NCBI GenBank assembly: GCA_959602875.1
Contig: CAUGVQ010000026.1
Span: forward strand, 1 to 20,660
DNA length: 20,660 nucleotides
From: an uncultured Collinsella sp.
GTDB lineage: Bacteria > Actinomycetota > Coriobacteriia > Coriobacteriales > Coriobacteriaceae
Direction: 5' to 3'
In this document: positions 14,834 to 20,660 of the stretch, piece by piece
Layout of the letters: each line of letters starts with the position of its first letter
Position numbering within the stretch: the first letter of the stretch is position 1
Notes under the pieces: model-generated
The model's database searches: none
What the model was told of the DNA's origin: nothing
The model's input: the letters and a program-made list of their open reading frames with translations, nothing else
Position numbers and translations under genes: made by a program

Positions 14834-15688
14834 ATGACCATCGAAGAGCGTATTGCCCAAGCGGAGAACCTCACCCCCACCGAGCTCCAACTCGCTCATG
14901 CCGTGTTGGACCTGGGCGCACGCCTTGGCGGCTATACGCTAGAGGGGCTCGCGCGGGCGACCTCAACCTCAAAAGCGAGCATCCAGCGCCTCTGCAAGAA
15001 GCTCGGCCTTTCCGGCTTTAAGGCACTCAAACTGGAGATGGGTAAGATTCAGACCACGCGGCCCGAGTCGATTGCCACGGTCGATGTGAACTTTCCTTTT
15101 GCCCCAGGCGATGCCCAGCGCACCATCGTTGCCAACATGTCCACGCTCTACGAGACCACGGTTGCCGACACGGTAAAGCTCCTGGAGCCCAGCGAGCTCG
15201 AGCGAGCCGCTCGCCTTGTCTCTCAGGCAAAAAGCGTAGAGATCTACACTGGCTCGCACAATGTCTACCCGGCGCAGATGTTTGAGGAGCGGCTGCTCTC
15301 CGCCGGCAAACGTGCTGTCTGCCCGCTCTCGGGCGAGCGTATGAGCAGGCTCGCTCTCGCCTCGGACAAGACGCATACGGCCATCATCGTCAGCTACTCG
15401 GGCCTGCAGGCAAGCTATCGGCGCATCATCTCGGTACTGAGGGAGCAGGGCACGCCCATCATCCTGGTGGGCTCGCAGCGAGCCCGCCGGGCGCTGCCGA
15501 GTCTCGACGCCTACCTCATGGTGAGCGACCGCGAGAGCCTGCAGCACCGCATCACGCAGTTTGCGAGTCACATCGCCGTACAGTTTGTACTCGACTCGCT
15601 CTTTTGCTGCGTGTTTGCGCGTGACTACCGCAAAAACATGGAGTTTCTGCAGCGCTCTCTCCCCTATACGGCGCTGCGCTCTCGTTAA
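14834..15688 (+). CDS. RpiR/MurR-family transcriptional regulator (HTH + SIS)
   Basis: This 284-residue protein starts at the ATG at 14834, with GAGAGG 5 bases upstream, rather than at the in-frame GTG two codons earlier. Residues 1-75 form the RpiR-type helix-turn-helix (LEGLARATSTSKASIQRLCKKLG). Residues of about 110-270 form the SIS sugar-phosphate-binding domain (EIYTGSHNVYPAQ, IIVSYSGLQASYRRII, GTPIILVGSQ). RpiR proteins sense phosphosugars. Being divergent from the GH4 6-phospho-beta-glucosidase, it most likely controls that gene in response to a phosphorylated beta-glucoside or glucose-6-phosphate. Whether it activates or represses is not visible. It is convergent with rplL and shares a hairpin terminator with it. 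Confidence 0.92.
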   Translation: MTIEERIAQAENLTPTELQLAHAVLDLGARLGGYTLEGLARATSTSKASIQRLCKKLGLSGFKALKLEMGKIQTTRPESIATVDVNFPFAPGDAQRTIVANMSTLYETTVADTVKLLEPSELERAARLVSQAKSVEIYTGSHNVYPAQMFEERLLSAGKRAVCPLSGERMSRLALASDKTHTAIIVSYSGLQASYRRIISVLREQGTPIILVGSQRARRALPSLDAYLMVSDRESLQHRITQFASHIAVQFVLDSLFCCVFARDYRKNMEFLQRSLPYTALRSR

Positions 15689-15715
15689 CCGCGCGGGGAT
15701 GCGAGTGCACAAAAC

Positions 15716-15736
15716 GACCCCGTCCCCAAATGTGCA
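15716..15736. repeat. Partial second copy of the REP-like element
   Basis: These 21 bases, GACCCCGTCCCC then AAATGTGCA, are identical to 2173-2193. With the upstream TGCACA at 15706-15711 they form a short inverted repeat against TGTGCA at 15731-15736. The full 27-bp palindrome is not present here, so this looks like a half or decayed unit between convergent genes. Confidence 0.6.
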
Positions 15737-15738
15737 TT

Positions 15739-15773
15739 AAAAAGGGGCCGAGGACCTAAGTCCTCGACCCCTT
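15739..15773 (-). terminator. Terminator of the rplJ-rplL operon
   Basis: On the minus strand AAGGGGTCGAGGAC pairs with GTCCTCGGCCCCTT (13 of 14 positions) around TTAG, followed by TTTTT. It lies about 55 bp past the rplL stop. The same hairpin probably also stops the convergent RpiR gene. Confidence 0.92.
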
Positions 15774-15827
15774 GCAAAGCGGTCGCTATGTTATGCGGCC
15801 ATGAGCAGGTACCAGACCTGCCGGGAG

Positions 15828-16208
15828 TTACTTGATGGAGACGGCAGCGCCGGCAGCCTCGAGCTTCTCCTTGGCAGCGTCGGCGTCCTCCTTCTTGACA
15901 CCCTCGAGAACGGCCTTGGGAGCGCCCTCGACGACCTCCTTGGCCTCCTTGAGGCCGAGGCTGGTGAGCTCACGGACGACCTTGATGACCTGGATCTTGT
16001 TGTCGCCGAAGCCCTCGAGCACGACGTCAAACTCGGTCTTCTCCTCCTCCTCGGCAGCACCAGCAGCCGGGCCAGCGGCCACAACGGCAGCCGGAGCAGC
16101 AGCGGAAACGCCGAAGGTGTCCTCGATCATCTTGACGAGCTCGGAAGCCTCGAGAAGGGTCATTTCCTTGAGGGCCTCGATGATCTCCTCATTGGTAAGC
16201 TTAGCCAT
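15828..16208 (-). CDS. rplL: 50S ribosomal protein L7/L12
   Basis: This is a standard-length 126-residue L7/L12. The N-terminal dimerisation domain, which binds L10, spans about 1-35 (LTNEEIIEALKEMTLLEASELVKMIE). An Ala/Gly/Glu-rich flexible hinge spans about 36-56. The C-terminal domain (EFDVVLEGFGDNKIQVIKVVRE, GLKEAKEVVEGAP) binds translation factors and stimulates their GTPase activity. It follows rplJ by 99 bp in the same operon. The ribosome binding site is AAAGGA, and a hairpin just upstream may tune its translation relative to L10, since several L7/L12 copies are needed per L10. Confidence 0.98.
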   Translation of the reverse strand: MAKLTNEEIIEALKEMTLLEASELVKMIEDTFGVSAAAPAAVVAAGPAAGAAEEEEKTEFDVVLEGFGDNKIQVIKVVRELTSLGLKEAKEVVEGAPKAVLEGVKKEDADAAKEKLEAAGAAVSIK

Positions 16209-16227
16209 TTTAAAATCCTTTCGGTTC

Positions 16228-16245
16228 CCGCGCCGGATGGCGCGG
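16228..16245 (-). promoter_or_regulatory. Intergenic hairpin between rplJ and rplL
   Basis: On the minus strand CCGCGCC and GGCGCGG form a perfect 7-bp stem around ATCC, ending about 20 bases before the rplL start and just upstream of its ribosome binding site. It may affect rplL translation or mRNA stability; there is no T-run, so it is not a terminator. Confidence 0.4.
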
Positions 16246-16307
16246 AGCTGAAAAACTACGGTGCGGCACGAATGCCACGGTGCGCGGGTGTCCGCGCGGG
16301 ACGCCTG

Positions 16308-16829
16308 TTAGGCGGCCTTCTGCTCGGAGATCTGGGAGATCTGGCGAGCAAGACCAGAGGACACGCCGTTGACGCAGACGGCGATATCGCGGGCGAAGCC
16401 GTTGATAAGGCCGGCGATCTGGCCGAGCAGCTGGTCCTTGGTCGGCAGGTCGGCGATGGCGTTGACCTCCTCGGCCGTAACGGCCTTACCCTCGGAGATA
16501 CCACCCTTGACCTCGAGCACGCCCTTGGACTTCTGAGCGAACTCCTTCAGGGCCTTAGCGGACTCGACCGGCTCGTTCTCATAGAACACGTAGGCGACGG
16601 GGCCGACGAGGATATCGTCGATCTCGGGCTGGCCCTGGTTCTTGAGAGCGAGACGAACGAGGTTGTTCTTGTAGACCTTCATCTCGGCGCCGGCCTCGCG
16701 GAGCTTGTGGCGCAGGTCCTCGGACTGCTTAACCGTGAGACCGCGGTAGTTCACCACGAAGACGCCGTTGTTGGCCTCGATACGCTGCTCGATCTCGGCA
16801 ACCTTCTCGATCTTGTACTGTGCTGGCAT
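16308..16829 (-). CDS. rplJ: 50S ribosomal protein L10
   Basis: This 173-residue L10 is the base of the ribosomal stalk. The start is ATG 16829 (MPAQYKIEKV), with AAGGAGG 8 bases upstream; an upstream in-frame ATG would begin within the leader hairpins and is rejected. The N-terminal rRNA-binding domain shows GVFVVNYRGLTVKQSEDLR and KVYKNNLVRLAL. The C-terminal helix of about 140-173 binds L7/L12 dimers. It is first in an operon with rplL, under its own promoter and an L10 leader. Unlike the common arrangement, rplK and rplA are not immediately upstream and rpoB does not follow rplL. Confidence 0.97.
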   Translation of the reverse strand: MPAQYKIEKVAEIEQRIEANNGVFVVNYRGLTVKQSEDLRHKLREAGAEMKVYKNNLVRLALKNQGQPEIDDILVGPVAYVFYENEPVESAKALKEFAQKSKGVLEVKGGISEGKAVTAEEVNAIADLPTKDQLLGQIAGLINGFARDIAVCVNGVSSGLARQISQISEQKAA

Positions 16830-16892
16830 ACGTACACCTCCTTCTCGTCTTTTCCGGGCACGACCCCGTGCAGGACGTGACGGGGATGCCTC

Positions 16893-17030
16893 GAAAAAGA
16901 AACCCCCGTGCTGCAAGAGCGACGGGGGCGAGAAGCAAGTCTAGGCTCTCAACCACCTCGGCTGGCGGGTTACCCCTTTGAGCGTTGGAGCCTTGTGGCC
17001 CCGCGGCACCGGCTGTCTCTGGCAGCGGAA
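16893..17030 (-). ncRNA. Ribosomal protein L10 leader with attenuator terminator
   Basis: The rplJ leader carries the conserved L10-leader elements: TGCCAGAGACAGCC (17024-17011) and, further on, CGCCAGCCGAGG (about 16967-16956). Together they form the L10-(L12)4 binding structure known from this RNA family. Downstream, CCCCCGT (16928-16922) pairs with ACGGGGG (16909-16903), followed by TTTCTTTTT, an intrinsic terminator before the gene. A following CCCCGT (16885-16880) could pair with the ACGGGG of the terminator instead, giving an antiterminator, or with ACGGGG at 16869-16864. Excess L10 is expected to favour reduced expression of the operon. Confidence 0.85.
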
Positions 17031-17049
17031 TCGTGCGTTAACGCGTGAT

Positions 17050-17078
17050 AGTATCGCGTATGGTGCCGCGCGCGTCAA
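17050..17078 (-). promoter_or_regulatory. Promoter of the rplJ-rplL operon
   Basis: On the minus strand TTGACG (17078-17073) and GATACT (17055-17050) are separated by exactly 17 bp, matching consensus at 5 and 4 positions. Transcription would begin near 17043, giving a leader of about 210 nt that includes the whole L10 leader element. Confidence 0.75.
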
Positions 17079-17172
17079 GCAAACCCATGGCAAGCACACA
17101 CACCCGACACGCGGGCGCCCCAATGGCTGCGTTTGCTCGACAAGGGCACCGGTCGGCGCGGCAACGGAGTCG

Positions 17173-17718
17173 CTACGCACCAATCTCCTCGCTCCAGCGC
17201 GCGATGAGCCGCTCGAGCGACCAGCTCGCGTTGGCGGGACTTGTTGAGGGCAGCACCTCGGCCTTAATACCCACCTGCGTCTCGAGGTAGCGCCGGTAGA
17301 GACGACCCGCCGTCGCCCCGTTTACCACCACGCGCTCTATGGGAGCAGCGTCGCAGATGCGCTCGATGTGGGCGGGCACGACGTTTTTGATGCTCGTGTC
17401 GGACGAGCCTTTGATGTCGCAGCTCTCGATCACATCCCAAAGCGCGATTCGATGACGGATGAGAAGCGCGCGTTTTGCCTCGATCGACTGGCTAAGCGTC
17501 GCTGGCGGAGCACCCGGAGCAAGCGGCTCGCCCTCGTTGGGCGGCACGGTCTCACCTGTGCATGCAGCAATCACGCGCCAGAAACGGTTCTGGGGGTTGC
17601 CGTAGAAAAACGCATTCGCGCGTGAGAGCACCGAGGGAAACGAGCCCAGCACAAGGATGCGCGACCGCTCGTCAAAGACGGGGTCAAAGCCGTGCTCGAT
17701 ATGCCGATACTCCGCCAT
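17173..17718 (-). CDS. DNA-deoxyinosine (hypoxanthine) glycosylase, UDG superfamily
   Basis: This 181-residue protein belongs to the uracil-DNA glycosylase superfamily, family 6 (hypoxanthine-DNA glycosylase) branch. Family marks are LVLGSFPSVLS (22-32) with the active-site loop, FFYGNPQNRFW (38-48), LWDVIESCDIKGSSDTSI (about 93-110) and the C-terminal PSTSPAN loop (about 158-164). It is expected to remove hypoxanthine, formed by adenine deamination, and start base-excision repair. The start at 17718 is preceded by GGGGAGG at short spacing. It lies 81 bp after the GNAT-like gene on the same strand and may be cotranscribed with it. Specificity for hypoxanthine rather than uracil is known of the family and not tested here. 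Confidence 0.88.
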   Translation of the reverse strand: MAEYRHIEHGFDPVFDERSRILVLGSFPSVLSRANAFFYGNPQNRFWRVIAACTGETVPPNEGEPLAPGAPPATLSQSIEAKRALLIRHRIALWDVIESCDIKGSSDTSIKNVVPAHIERICDAAPIERVVVNGATAGRLYRRYLETQVGIKAEVLPSTSPANASWSLERLIARWSEEIGA

Positions 17719-17799
17719 GGCCCTCCCCCGCTCGCCTTTGCGCCACCATGAGCAGATGATACCGCGACGGCAGGTTGAAGGTGGCGAGACGAGCCGCGT

Positions 17800-18171
17800 C
17801 TAAGCGATGCGCAGCTGCGGGGCCTCGCTCGGGGAGCGGTGCACAAGCGTGCGCGCGCAGTGGCGCAGGGCGTGCACCAGGCGGTAGGCCCGCGCGATGA
17901 GGTGCGCCTGCATGCCGCGCATGCGCGAGGCCACGATGAGTTCGGAGATCGCCATGGGATCATGCGCGTCCGCCGGATCGGTCGCGCGCAGGGCGATGAA
18001 GCCCCAGACCGTACCATCGGCCTCCTCGGCAACAAGGCAGGCCTCGTCCGGCGAGGCAAGCCGGCCCGCAAAGGTCTCGGCAAACTCGCCGTACGGGCGC
18101 TGGGCGCCCTGAGCGCAGCACAGAAGGTGGAAGACGCGCTCGGCATCGGAAGAAGTAGCAGGACGAATCAT
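17800..18171 (-). CDS. Short GNAT-like N-acetyltransferase, acetyl-CoA loop degenerate
   Basis: This 123-residue protein starts MIRPATSSDAERVF, and ACLVAEEADGTVWGFIALR followed by ISELIVASRMRGMQAHLIARAYRLV fits the N-terminal and motif A part of a GNAT fold. In the pyrophosphate-binding loop the usual R/Q-x-x-G-x-G/A appears as RMRGMQA. The protein then ends about 20-30 residues before motif B is complete, without the usual aromatic FYE segment, and no other frame supplies it. It could be a shortened but functional member or a decaying gene. A clear ribosome binding site (GGGAGG, 6-base spacing) supports expression. The substrate is unknown. It lies upstream of the DNA glycosylase gene. Confidence 0.65.
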   Translation of the reverse strand: MIRPATSSDAERVFHLLCCAQGAQRPYGEFAETFAGRLASPDEACLVAEEADGTVWGFIALRATDPADAHDPMAISELIVASRMRGMQAHLIARAYRLVHALRHCARTLVHRSPSEAPQLRIA

Positions 18172-18188
18172 AGTGGTCCTCCCTTCGG

Positions 18189-18221
18189 TTCCGCCGCGCG
18201 GAAGGTGCCCCGCGGGGTACC
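18189..18221 (-). promoter_or_regulatory. Two back-to-back palindromes in the leader of the GNAT-like gene
   Basis: TTCCGC-CGC-GCGGAA (18189-18203) is directly followed by GGTGCCCCGCGGGGTACC (18204-18221), palindromic except for one wobble-compatible pair. They end 17 bases before the GNAT start codon, beside its ribosome binding site. They may be operator or mRNA hairpins. The rest of the gap to feoB (18222-18362) shows nothing recognisable. Confidence 0.4.
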
Positions 18222-18362
18222 ATCCATCCTGCGCATGAATTGTTGCCGTTAGGAAACGTGCAAGTTACCACTCGTGAGCGGTCGGAATAATCGGCGAGCG
18301 GCGAAGCTCTGCCCAGAGCGACCAGTATGCGTCTGACTCACGCAGCACGTGTCCTACTCACG

Positions 18363-18386
18363 CGGGGCGCAACCGAGCGCGCCCCG
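18363..18386 (-). terminator. Hairpin after feoB, lacking a T-run
   Basis: On the minus strand CGGGGCGC and GCGCCCCG form a perfect 8-bp stem around GCTCGGTT, 4 bases after the feoB stop. No U-tract follows, so it is a weak or factor-dependent terminator, or an mRNA-stabilising hairpin. Confidence 0.5.
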
Positions 18387-18389
18387 TGG

Positions 18390-20660
18390 CTATGCGAGGC
18401 CAAGCGCCATGCCGGCAAGCCGCACGATGAGGGCAACCGCCCAGGCGACTCCACACTGCATGGCGATGACCGCCCACATCATGCGGACGCCAAGCTCGTT
18501 TTTGACAGCCGAGACCGCCGCCACGCACGGCGTGTAGAGCAGCGTGAACGTGAGGAAGACAAACGCGGTGAGCGGTGTGAAGAGCCCCGTGAGCGCCGCC
18601 GTCGTACCGCCCATGAGCACCGTGAGCGTGGCGACCACGTTCTCCTTCGCGCCAAAGCCGGCGACAAGGGCCGCCGCGGCCATCCAGTTGCCAAAGCCGA
18701 GCGGCGCAAACACCGGGGCGAGCAGGGCACCTACGCCGGCGAGCATGCTGTCGGCCTGGTCCGCCACGACGTTGAAGCGGATGTCGAAGGTCTGGAGCAC
18801 CCAGATGACCACGCTCGCCACAAAGATGATGGTAAACGCCTTGGTGGCGAAGCCCTTGGCCTTGTCCCACGCGAGGCGCAGCGTCGTCTTGGCGCTCGGC
18901 AGACGGTAGTTGGGAAGCTCCATCACAAAGGGCACCGGGTCGCCGCGGAAGGCCGTCCCCTTGAGCACAAGCGCCACGAGGACGCCCACGACCATACCCA
19001 TCACGTAGAGCGCAAGCATGACGGCGGGTGCGGCATCGGGGAAGAACGTCCCCGCAAACAGCGCGTAGACCGGCAGCTTTGCCGAGCAGCTCATAAACGG
19101 CGTGAGCATGACAGTCATCTTGCGGTCGTGCTCGGAGGGGAGGGTGCGCGTCGCCATGATAGCGGGCACCGAGCAGCCAAAGCCAATGAGCATAGGCACG
19201 AAACTCCGGCCGGAAAGACCGATCTTGCGCAGCAGCTTGTCCATCACAAAGGCAACGCGCGCCATGTACCCCGAGTCCTCGAGGATGGAGAGCAACAGGA
19301 AAAGCACCACGATAACGGGCAGGAACGAAAGCACGCTGCCCACGCCGGCAAAGATGCCGTCGATCACGAGCGCATGCACCACCGGGTTCGTCCCAAAATT
19401 GGTGAGCGCCACGTCAACGACGCCGGTGAACCAGTCGATTCCCTCGGCAAGCAGGTCGGAGAGACGCTGGCCGATGACATCAAACGTGAGCCAGAACACG
19501 AGCGCCATGATGCCGAGGAACACCGGGATGGCGGTGTACTTGCCAGTGAGGATGCGGTCGGCAGCTACGCTGCGCTTGTGCTCGCGGCTCTCGCGCGGCT
19601 TCACCACGCAACGCTCGCAGACGCTCTCGATAAAGGAAAAGCGCATGTCGGCCAGCGCCGCGAGGCGGTCGGCGTGGGCCTCGCCCTCCATCTGCGAGAT
19701 GATGTGCTCGGCACCGGCAAGTTCGTTCTCGTCGAGCGCGAGCGCATCGATGACCAGCCGGTCGCCCTCGATGAGCTTCGTCGCGGCAAAGCGCGTGGGG
19801 ATCTGGGCCGCCTCCGCATGGTCGGAGATGAGATGGATAAGGCCGTGGATGCAGCGGTGGAGCGCGCCGCCATCGGGCCCGTCCTCGGCGCAGAAGTCGA
19901 TACGGCCCGGATGCTCGCGGAAGCGCGCCACGTGGAGCGCATGCCCGACAAGCTCGTCGATACCCTGGTTCTTGGCGGCCGAGATGGGCACGACGGGAAT
20001 GCCAAGCGCCGCCTCGAGCGCGTTCACATCGACGGTGCCGCCGTTTGCCGCCACCTCGTCCATCATGTTGAGCGCGAGCACCATGGGGCAATCGAGCTCC
20101 ATGAGCTGGAGCGTGAGATAGAGGTTGCGCTCGATGTTGGTGGCGTCGACGATGTTGATGATCGCGTTGGGGTGCTCCTCCAAAATGAACTGGCGGCTCA
20201 CCACCTCCTCGCTCGTATACGGCGAGAGCGAGTAGATGCCCGGCAGATCGGTCACCGTGGCGTTTGCATGCCCGCGGATCTGTCCGTCCTTGCGATCGAC
20301 CGTCACGCCAGGAAAGTTGCCCACATGCTGGTTTGAACCGGTGAGCTGGTTGAAGAGCGTGGTCTTGCCGCAGTTCTGGTTACCGGCGAGCGCAAAGCTG
20401 AGCGGCACCGACACAGAAAGCGCCGCGCCCTCGCGCCGCGGGCGCGCCGGTTCCTCGCCGAGCGCCGGGTGCGCGGTAACACCCGCCGGGGTCTCGCGAC
20501 GCGGGCTGTTGTGCGCGTCGTGCACGTCGGACACGGCGATGCGCGCCGCGTCGTCGCGTCGGAGCGTGAGCTCGTAGCCCCTCAGGCGGATCTCCATAGG
20601 GTCGCCCATGGGGGCGAGCTTGATCATAGTCACCTCGATACCGGGTGTAAGACCCATATC
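18390..20660 (-). CDS. feoB: FeoA-FeoB fusion, ferrous iron transporter (5'-truncated by window edge)
   Basis: The gene runs off the right edge. The codon before the first Met in view is Asp, giving DMGLTPG, the middle of a FeoA SH3-like domain that continues to about residue 42 (PMEIRLRGYELTLRRDDA). A linker of about 40 residues follows, then FeoB. The G domain shows G1 GNQNCGKT (92-99), G3 DLPG (137-140), G4 NMMD and G5 SAAK. After the helical GDI-like region comes the membrane part, with two Gate repeats: FGCSVPAIMATRT and SCSAKLPVYALF in the first, TPCVAAVSAVKNE in the second. FeoB imports Fe2+ across the inner membrane and depends on nucleotide hydrolysis; FeoA is its small partner. No FeoC gene follows. 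The fusion should fix FeoA at one copy per FeoB. Confidence 0.95.
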   Translation of the reverse strand, partial: DMGLTPGIEVTMIKLAPMGDPMEIRLRGYELTLRRDDAARIAVSDVHDAHNSPRRETPAGVTAHPALGEEPARPRREGAALSVSVPLSFALAGNQNCGKTTLFNQLTGSNQHVGNFPGVTVDRKDGQIRGHANATVTDLPGIYSLSPYTSEEVVSRQFILEEHPNAIINIVDATNIERNLYLTLQLMELDCPMVLALNMMDEVAANGGTVDVNALEAALGIPVVPISAAKNQGIDELVGHALHVARFREHPGRIDFCAEDGPDGGALHRCIHGLIHLISDHAEAAQIPTRFAATKLIEGDRLVIDALALDENELAGAEHIISQMEGEAHADRLAALADMRFSFIESVCERCVVKPRESREHKRSVAADRILTGKYTAIPVFLGIMALVFWLTFDVIGQRLSDLLAEGIDWFTGVVDVALTNFGTNPVVHALVIDGIFAGVGSVLSFLPVIVVLFLLLSILEDSGYMARVAFVMDKLLRKIGLSGRSFVPMLIGFGCSVPAIMATRTLPSEHDRKMTVMLTPFMSCSAKLPVYALFAGTFFPDAAPAVMLALYVMGMVVGVLVALVLKGTAFRGDPVPFVMELPNYRLPSAKTTLRLAWDKAKGFATKAFTIIFVASVVIWVLQTFDIRFNVVADQADSMLAGVGALLAPVFAPLGFGNWMAAAALVAGFGAKENVVATLTVLMGGTTAALTGLFTPLTAFVFLTFTLLYTPCVAAVSAVKNELGVRMMWAVIAMQCGVAWAVALIVRLAGMALGLA

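Noticed and set aside
17676..17691. GACGGGGTCAAAG match to the REP-like element
   Set aside because: It is a short match inside the DNA glycosylase coding sequence, encodes conserved-looking residues and lacks a second arm.
18327..20336. Long open frame (669 codons) antisense to feoB
   Set aside because: Its His/Arg/Glu-rich, low-complexity product is typical of reversed high-GC codons, and feoB with full motifs occupies the other strand.

Overview
The window looks like chromosomal DNA of a high-GC anaerobic actinobacterium of class Coriobacteriia, most like Collinsella. This is an inference from the roughly 65% GC of housekeeping genes, actinobacterial-type families (DUF3516 helicase, RGG-tailed winged-helix protein), a FeoA-FeoB fusion and a phospho-beta-glucoside pathway. 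No rRNA, tRNA, CRISPR array, insertion sequence or prophage is seen. The first and last genes are cut by the window edges.

Left block (1-5834): the C-terminal part of a DEAD/DEAH RNA helicase, a long REP-like inverted repeat, a DUF2130 coiled-coil protein with a nuclease-like motif, and a LysR regulator divergent from a YeiH-type putative sulfate exporter.

Defence-like island (5843-10839): a stand-alone HIRAN protein, then a clearly AT-richer DUF262/DUF1524 (GmrSD-like) nuclease gene, convergent with an unusual single-gene restriction-modification enzyme. In that enzyme a complete Sau3AI/MutH-like GATC endonuclease is fused in frame to a complete C5-cytosine methyltransferase. Three features suggest switching or self-control: a G10 tract inside the methyltransferase motif IX region, a large inverted repeat over the start region, and four GATC sites within 44 bp of its own upstream region. 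The DUF262 gene also has three GATC sites in 30 bp upstream. This island is the most exciting part of the window.

Middle block (10871-13209): RNA 2',3'-cyclic phosphodiesterase (thpR); a winged-helix protein with an RGG-rich tail of 106 residues and a leader holding three tandem hairpins with identical GGAA tetraloops; and a small two-helix membrane protein.

Right block (13256-20660): a GH4 6-phospho-beta-glucosidase divergent from an RpiR-family sugar-phosphate regulator, forming a small regulon; the rplJ-rplL ribosomal stalk operon with a good promoter, a recognisable L10 leader and an attenuator-type terminator; a hypoxanthine-DNA glycosylase; a short GNAT-like protein; and the FeoA-FeoB ferrous iron transporter, running off the window edge.
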